This document shows positions 16,852 through 23,933 of a stretch of 23,933 bases of DNA, piece after piece; position 1 is the first letter of the stretch, and each line of letters starts with the position of its first letter. The translations under genes and the position numbers were made by a program. The notes beneath the pieces are model-generated. The model worked only from the letters and a program-made list of their open reading frames with translations. It was not told the DNA's origin and made no database searches. This DNA comes from CBDDRG01 sp051306415. Its GTDB lineage: Bacteria; Pseudomonadota; Gammaproteobacteria; Pseudomonadales; Porticoccaceae. The stretch is taken from positions 1-23,933 of the forward strand of contig JBPPNE010000106.1 in the NCBI GenBank assembly GCA_051306415.1, in the 5' to 3' direction.

Positions 16852-17675
16852 ATGGATCTGAAAGACAAGGTGATACTGCTCACCGGCGCCGGTAGCGGTA
16901 TCGGTCGCGCGCTCGCTCGGCAGCTCACCGCGGCCGGCGCCAGCCTGCTGCTCGGCGGGCGCAACCCGGTGGCGCTGGAGAGCCTGCGCGGCGAGCTACC
17001 GCTGCCCGGCGACCACCGCATCGTCGTCGCCGACATCGCGAGCGCGGCCGGCCGTGCGGCGATCGTCGCGGCCTGTGCCAATTACCCCCGACCCCTCGAT
17101 GCGGTCATCAACAACGCCGGTATCAACCAGTTCGCCCTGTTCACCGACCTCGGCGACAACGCCATCGCCGGCATGCTGGAAGCCAATTTGGTCGCCAATC
17201 CTGCTCACCCGTGCACTGTTACCCACGCTACTCGGGCGCCCCACGGCGTTGGTGGTCAATGTCGGCTCCGCCTTCGGCAGCATCGGCTTTCCTGGTTTCG
17301 CCACCTACAGCGCCGGCAAGTTCGGCCTGCGCGGGTTCAGCGAAGCACTGCGCCGCGAACTCGCCGGGTCGCCGGTGAAGGTGCTCTACGTTGCGCCGCG
17401 GGCCACCCGCACCGCACTCAATGCCGGCGCCGTCGACGACCTTAACCGGGCGCTGAAGACGGCCGTCGACAGCCCTGATACAGTAGCGGCGCTCATCGTC
17501 GCGGCAATGACACGGCAGCAGTGGGTTACCCATATCGGCTGGCCGGAAAAATTCCTTGCCCGCCTCAACGCGCTGCTACCCCAGGTTGTCGACAGTGCGC
17601 TGGCCAAGCAATTGCCCACCATTGCCCACCATTGCCCGTTACGCCCGCCAAGCCACCGGAGACAAAATGCCATGA
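16852..17675 (+). pseudogene. SDR-family oxidoreductase with two frame disruptions
   Basis: A short-chain dehydrogenase/reductase. It starts at ATG 16852 with GAGGGG 7 bases upstream. Present are the NAD(P)-binding TGAGSGIG (residues 11-18), the NNAGIN motif, VNVGSAFGS (catalytic Ser region) and YSAGKFG (YxxxK). The reading frame changes after EANLVA near 17197: the DNA GTCGCC-A-ATC lacks two bases of an expected GCC-CCA-ATC. The rest (ILLTRALLP onward) continues one frame over. A second shift follows at 17611-17637, where a 10-bp unit is duplicated; without it the gene would end ARQATGDKMP, TGA at 17673-17675, overlapping the next ATG. As read, the N-terminal frame stops at 17445. Confidence 0.8.
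17611..17637 (+). repeat. 10-bp tandem duplication inside the SDR gene
   Basis: ATTGCCCACC occurs at 17611-17620 and 17621-17630, followed by a partial ATTGCCC (17631-17637). One copy fewer restores the expected C-terminus and stop of the SDR. The extra 10 bp shift the frame and fuse the SDR tail in frame to the following secreted TPR protein. Confidence 0.85.
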
Positions 17676-18307
17676 AAAGACTGCTCCCCGCCCTGCTCCT
17701 GCTATCGAGTCCGCTGCTGGCGGCGGATGACAAATGCCACGAGCTTGCCACTGGCCTGCAACAGCGCTGGGACGAAATCACCTACAGCCTGCCGGAAGCC
17801 GAGCGCGAAGAGGCCTACGAGGCGCTCACCCAGCGCACCGCCGCCGCCACCGCAGAGCAACCGCATTGCGCCGAAGCCTGGATCTGGGATGGCATCACGC
17901 AGTCCACCTACGCCGGCGCCGCCGGCGGCCTCGGCGCGCTCAAGAGCCTTCGGCTGGCCCGCACTTCGCTGGAGCGCGCGCTAAAACTGGATGACAAGGT
18001 GTTGGCCGGCGGCGTCCATACCACGCTGGGATCGCTGTACTATCAGGCGCCCGGCTGGCCGATCAGCTTCCGCGACCAGCATATCGCCGAACAACATCTG
18101 CGCCAGGCGCTGGTGATCGCCCCCGACGACATCGACGCCAACTACTTCTACGGCGACTACCTGGTTTCCAGCAAGCGCTACGCGGACGCCAGGGCGGCGC
18201 TCGAAAAGGCGCTGGCCGCACCGCCCCGTCCCGGACGTACCGCCGCCGATGCCGGTCGCCGCCAGCAGATCCAGGCGCTGCTCGACCAGATCGCGGCCAA
18301 ACAATAA
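17672..18307 (+). CDS. Secreted TPR-repeat protein
   Basis: A 211-residue protein with a signal peptide (MKRLLPALLLLSSPLLAADD; cleavage expected near Ala18) and a mature helical domain with TPR-like units, clearest in SLERALKLDDKVLAGGVHTTLGSLYY and EQHLRQALVIAPDDIDANYFYGDYL then ADARAALEKALAAP. It is probably periplasmic. The ATG at 17672 has GGAG upstream and would overlap the SDR stop if the SDR were intact. The response regulator starts 15 bp after its stop. A periplasmic TPR protein between the enzymes and the two-component genes may be a structural or sensing partner, but no function is established. Confidence 0.82.
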   Translation: MKRLLPALLLLSSPLLAADDKCHELATGLQQRWDEITYSLPEAEREEAYEALTQRTAAATAEQPHCAEAWIWDGITQSTYAGAAGGLGALKSLRLARTSLERALKLDDKVLAGGVHTTLGSLYYQAPGWPISFRDQHIAEQHLRQALVIAPDDIDANYFYGDYLVSSKRYADARAALEKALAAPPRPGRTAADAGRRQQIQALLDQIAAKQ

Positions 18308-18322
18308 CTGGCGGCGATTAGC

Positions 18323-18978
<656 letters not shown>

Positions 18979-18982
<4 letters not shown>

Positions 18983-20388
18983 TCTCGATCCGCCGCTTCC
19001 TCACGCTGGCGCTGGCGCTGCCGATCACCGGCCTGCTGGCGGCGAGCATGGCCTGGAGTTACCGCTCGATCCAGCACGAAGTCGCCGAGGTGTTCGACGC
19101 CCAGCTGGCGCAGTACGCCCGCCTGTTGCGGCAATCCGCCGACTACCCTGATACCGGCGCAAAAACGCTGATCACTGATATCTTCGATATCCCCAGCTCC
19201 GCCAGCGGCGAGGACGCCCAGGTCTGGGGACACCCCTACGAGCGCAATGTCGCCTTCCAAATCTGGCGCGATGGCCGGTTGTCGATGCGCTCGGCGTCGG
19301 CGCCGGAGCAGCCCTGGGGCGCCAGCTTGCAACCGGGCTACCAGGAGGTCGCCGCTGGCAGTCACCAGTGGCGGGTGTTCATGCTCCACGACGACAACCG
19401 CTGGATCGCGGTGGGTGAACGGATGGGCATCCGCGCCGAAATCAGCCGCGAGATGCTCAATCAAGGCATCGCGCCGGTGCTCTTGGCGCTCCTGCTGGTG
19501 ATCGGCATCGTCGCGGCCGTGGTTCACTACGGGCTCGCACCGCTGCTCGCGACCGCGGCGGCGTTGCGCTCGCGGCGGCCGGACAATCTGGAGCCGCTGC
19601 GCATCGAGCGGGCGCCGAGCGAAGTCGCCGTCGTGGTGCAGGCCATCAACCAGTTGTTCGAGCGCCTGGGCGACGCCCGCGACCACGAGCGCGCTTTTAC
19701 CGCCGATGCCGCCCATGAGCTGCGCACGCCCATCGCGGCGATGAAAATCCATCTGCAGAACGCCCTCAATGCCCGCGGTAATGCCCGCGGTGACGGCGAT
19801 ACCGCCGAGTCTCTCGCCGAAATCGACCACCTGCTGTCGCGCACGCAATTACTGATCGAGCAACTGCTCACGCTGAGCCGCCTCGACCCGGACAGCGTCG
19901 AGCTGCCCACCGCGGAACTCGCGCTCGCGCCCCTGATCGAGGGCTGCTGGCAACAGCTCGCCGCCATCAACCGCGAGCCACAACTGCACCTCGACCTCCG
20001 CGGAGACATCGGCGCGACGCTGACTGGCAACGCCGAAACCCTGGCTATCCTGTTCGGTAACCTGCTGCGCAACGCGATCCAGTACGCCCCCGCCGGCAGT
20101 CGCCTGACCGTGGCGATCAAGGCCAGCGCCGACGCTATCCTGGTGGATATCATCGACGCCGGCCCGGGCATCCCGGTCGAATTGCGATCACGGGTGCTGG
20201 AGCGCTTTTACCGGGCCGACACCAGCAAGCTGCATTACAACGACGGCAGCGGCCTCGGCCTCGCCATCGTGCACCGCATCGCCGATTTGCACGGCGCGCG
20301 CCTGAGTCTCGACGACTCGCCGATGCCGCCGGGACTCTGCGTCAACCTGCGTTTTCCTGTCCCGCCAGCAATGAACCGGGAGCGTTGA
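18979..20388 (+). CDS. Sensor histidine kinase (QseC/PmrB-like)
   Basis: A 469-residue inner-membrane kinase: first membrane helix about 7-27, periplasmic sensor region about 28-163, second helix about 164-184, HAMP-like linker, DHp domain with phosphoacceptor His246 (AADAAHELRTPIAAMK without its first residues) and a complete ATPase domain with N box NLLRNAIQYA (Asn365), DAGPGIP (391-397 region) and GSGLGLAIV (423-431). It starts at GTG 18979, overlapping the regulator stop by 4 bp, so the pair is coupled. A 12-bp in-frame tandem duplication (19768-19791) gives NARGNARG in the DHp turn. The periplasmic ligand is unknown. Confidence 0.94.
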
Positions 20389-20558
20389 ACTCCAAGAGCC
20401 GGTCTGGCTTCAGGCTGTCCTACCGCGAACGCTTCAGTCCGACAGGCCCCCAGCCTTGCCTTGGCGGCGTCCGCAGTTACCATGTATCGGGGATCCGGTT
20501 GCCCGCAGGCGCGTTCCCCGCTCGCCAACTCCGCTCAATCACACCCGGGACGCCCACC

Positions 20559-20918
20559 ATGCCTGTCATTGGCTCGACCATTCTGTTGCTGACCATCAGC
20601 AATGTCTTCATGACCTTCGCCTGGTACGCCCACCTGAAAGAACTCAACACCAAGCCCTGGCTGGTTGCGGTGTTGGTGAGTTGGGGCATCGCGCTGCTGG
20701 AATACCTGTTCCAGGTACCCGCCAACCGCATCGGTCACGCGTTGCTGTCAGTGGGTCAGCTCAAACTGTTACAGGAAATCATCACCCTCGCGGTATTTGT
20801 GCCCTTCTCGGTGTTTTATCTCAAAGAGCCACTGAAGCTGGACTATCTGTGGGCAGCGCTGTGCATCCTCGGCGCGGTCTACTTCGTGTTCCGCGGCAAG
20901 CTCGGCGCCGCCCTCTGA
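20559..20918 (+). CDS. DMT-superfamily small membrane protein (DUF486)
   Basis: A 119-residue integral membrane protein with about four membrane helices, matching the DUF486/PF04342 family (drug/metabolite transporter superfamily relatives). Hallmarks are TISNVFMTFAWYAHLK near the N-terminus, ALLEYLFQVPANRIGH, QLKLLQEIITL and the C-terminal CILGAVYFVFRGK. The start is taken at ATG 20559 (MPVIGSTILLLT), which gives the usual family length; the frame is open further upstream but that part is not family-like. No substrate is known. It stands alone between the kinase and the nrdA control region. Confidence 0.88.
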   Translation: MPVIGSTILLLTISNVFMTFAWYAHLKELNTKPWLVAVLVSWGIALLEYLFQVPANRIGHALLSVGQLKLLQEIITLAVFVPFSVFYLKEPLKLDYLWAALCILGAVYFVFRGKLGAAL

Positions 20919-21002
20919 GGCTTCGCTACCGCCGCCCTCAATCCGTCAAGCCGGTAAGGGTTCACTAACGATGAACTAGACAAAGACCTTTTATCACCTT
21001 TT

Positions 21003-21018
21003 ATCATATATCTTGTGT
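21003..21018 (+). promoter_or_regulatory. NrdR box 1
   Basis: ATCATATATCTTGTGT matches the NrdR consensus ACACWATATATWGTGT at 12 of 16 positions, including the central ATAT and the terminal GTGT. NrdR is the zinc/ATP-cone repressor of ribonucleotide reductase genes. Confidence 0.65.
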
Positions 21019-21034
21019 TGCATCCTCATCTCCG

Positions 21035-21050
21035 ACACCTTATCTTGTGT
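21035..21050 (+). promoter_or_regulatory. NrdR box 2
   Basis: ACACCTTATCTTGTGT matches the NrdR consensus at 13 of 16 positions, with both ACAC and GTGT ends intact. It starts 32 bp after box 1, three helical turns, the paired spacing typical of NrdR-regulated nrd promoters. Confidence 0.75.
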
Positions 21051-21054
21051 ATAA
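21046..21054 (-). promoter_or_regulatory. DnaA box overlapping NrdR box 2
   Basis: TGTGTATAA is TTATACACA on the minus strand, a full match to the DnaA consensus TTWTNCACA. DnaA sites are known in the E. coli nrdAB promoter. A single 9-mer can arise by chance, but the position over the NrdR box is suggestive. Confidence 0.45.
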
Positions 21055-21375
21055 CCCCTGAGCGGTATTTTTAGCGTATGAGTGGTTATCTTTTACCAGC
21101 TCAAGGTTGCTTTAAGCAAGCTAAAGCTGTTTTGAAGCGTGGTTTTTGATAGCAAGCGGCCACTAGAAACCAAGATTTACCAACCCCACGGAGCTGGATC
21201 AAAAGGACTTGTTGAAAATAATCGGATCCAAGGAACTGGCCCCCAGCTGGTAAAGGACCTACCGATCCCATCGCGGACATCTACATGACGTACGGACGCA
21301 CCACTGCATTTTTCTATCCACCCATCTCAGGCATGTCAAACGTGCCCGATATATCAGACACCAAGGAATAAAGGC

Positions 21376-23933
<2,558 letters not shown>

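Larger units (their letters stand above)
20919..21375 (+). promoter_or_regulatory. nrdA control region and long leader
   Basis: About 457 bp without a gene, visibly more AT-rich than its surroundings. It contains a 10-bp tandem repeat CCTTTTATCA (20987-20996, 20997-21006), two NrdR boxes (21003-21018, 21035-21050), a DnaA box overlapping the second (21046-21054) and a palindrome TTGCTT-T-AAGCAA (21107-21119). A TTGTGT hexamer within box 2 followed by TATTTT (21066-21071) could serve as promoter elements, though the spacing is not ideal. If transcription starts near 21075-21080 the nrdA leader is close to 300 bases, long for this gene. Confidence 0.6.

Overview
The window is a GC-rich chromosomal segment, most likely from a gammaproteobacterium. 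The evidence is the gene content and order (urease cluster; pyrC-rnt; grxD; argD-argF; QseB/PmrA-type two-component system; class Ia nrdA preceded by NrdR boxes) and protein sequences that read like Pseudomonas/Competibacter-type homologues. No species can be assigned from the sequence alone. Most of it is ordinary housekeeping and nitrogen metabolism. The accessory parts are the left edge, the toxin-antitoxin pair inside the urease cluster, and the decaying operon at about 14.2-17.7 kb.

Layout. 1-942: no intact gene; degenerate sequence with a 3' remnant of a methyltransferase-like gene. 943-6206 (minus): urease cluster in transcription order ureD, ureA, ureB, ureC, then an antitoxin/toxin pair, then ureE and ureF. 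ureG, normally next to ureF, is not in the window. 6434-8129 (plus): pyrC and rnt, overlapping. 8362-8688 (minus): grxD, divergent from argD-argF (9017-11176, plus). Between grxD and argD lies a structured leader ending in a very good intrinsic terminator upstream of the argD start. 11228-11743 (minus): creA. 11744-12285: non-coding, with a tRNA-3'-half-like relic. 12286-13845 (minus): a two-domain phosphotransferase/P-loop kinase protein. 14216-20388 (plus): a two-component-system-linked operon: PmrA/QseB-like direct repeat, thermostable-hemolysin family gene, acyl-adenylating enzyme, TenA/UndA-like diiron oxidase, SDR, secreted TPR protein, response regulator, sensor kinase. 20559-20918: small DMT/DUF486 membrane protein. 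20919-21375: nrdA control region with two NrdR boxes 32 bp apart and an overlapping DnaA box. 21376 to the right edge: nrdA, truncated by the window.

The most notable region is the 14.2-20.4 kb cluster. It couples an adenylating enzyme and a heme-oxygenase-like diiron oxidase to an SDR and its own two-component regulators. In this copy the enzymatic half is damaged at three places: an out-of-frame deletion joins the adenylating enzyme to the oxidase, and the SDR carries a 2-base contraction and a 10-bp tandem duplication. The sensory genes remain open. Either the pathway is being lost or the assembly has errors there. Second in interest is the leader upstream of argD, which could be an attenuator, riboswitch or small RNA.
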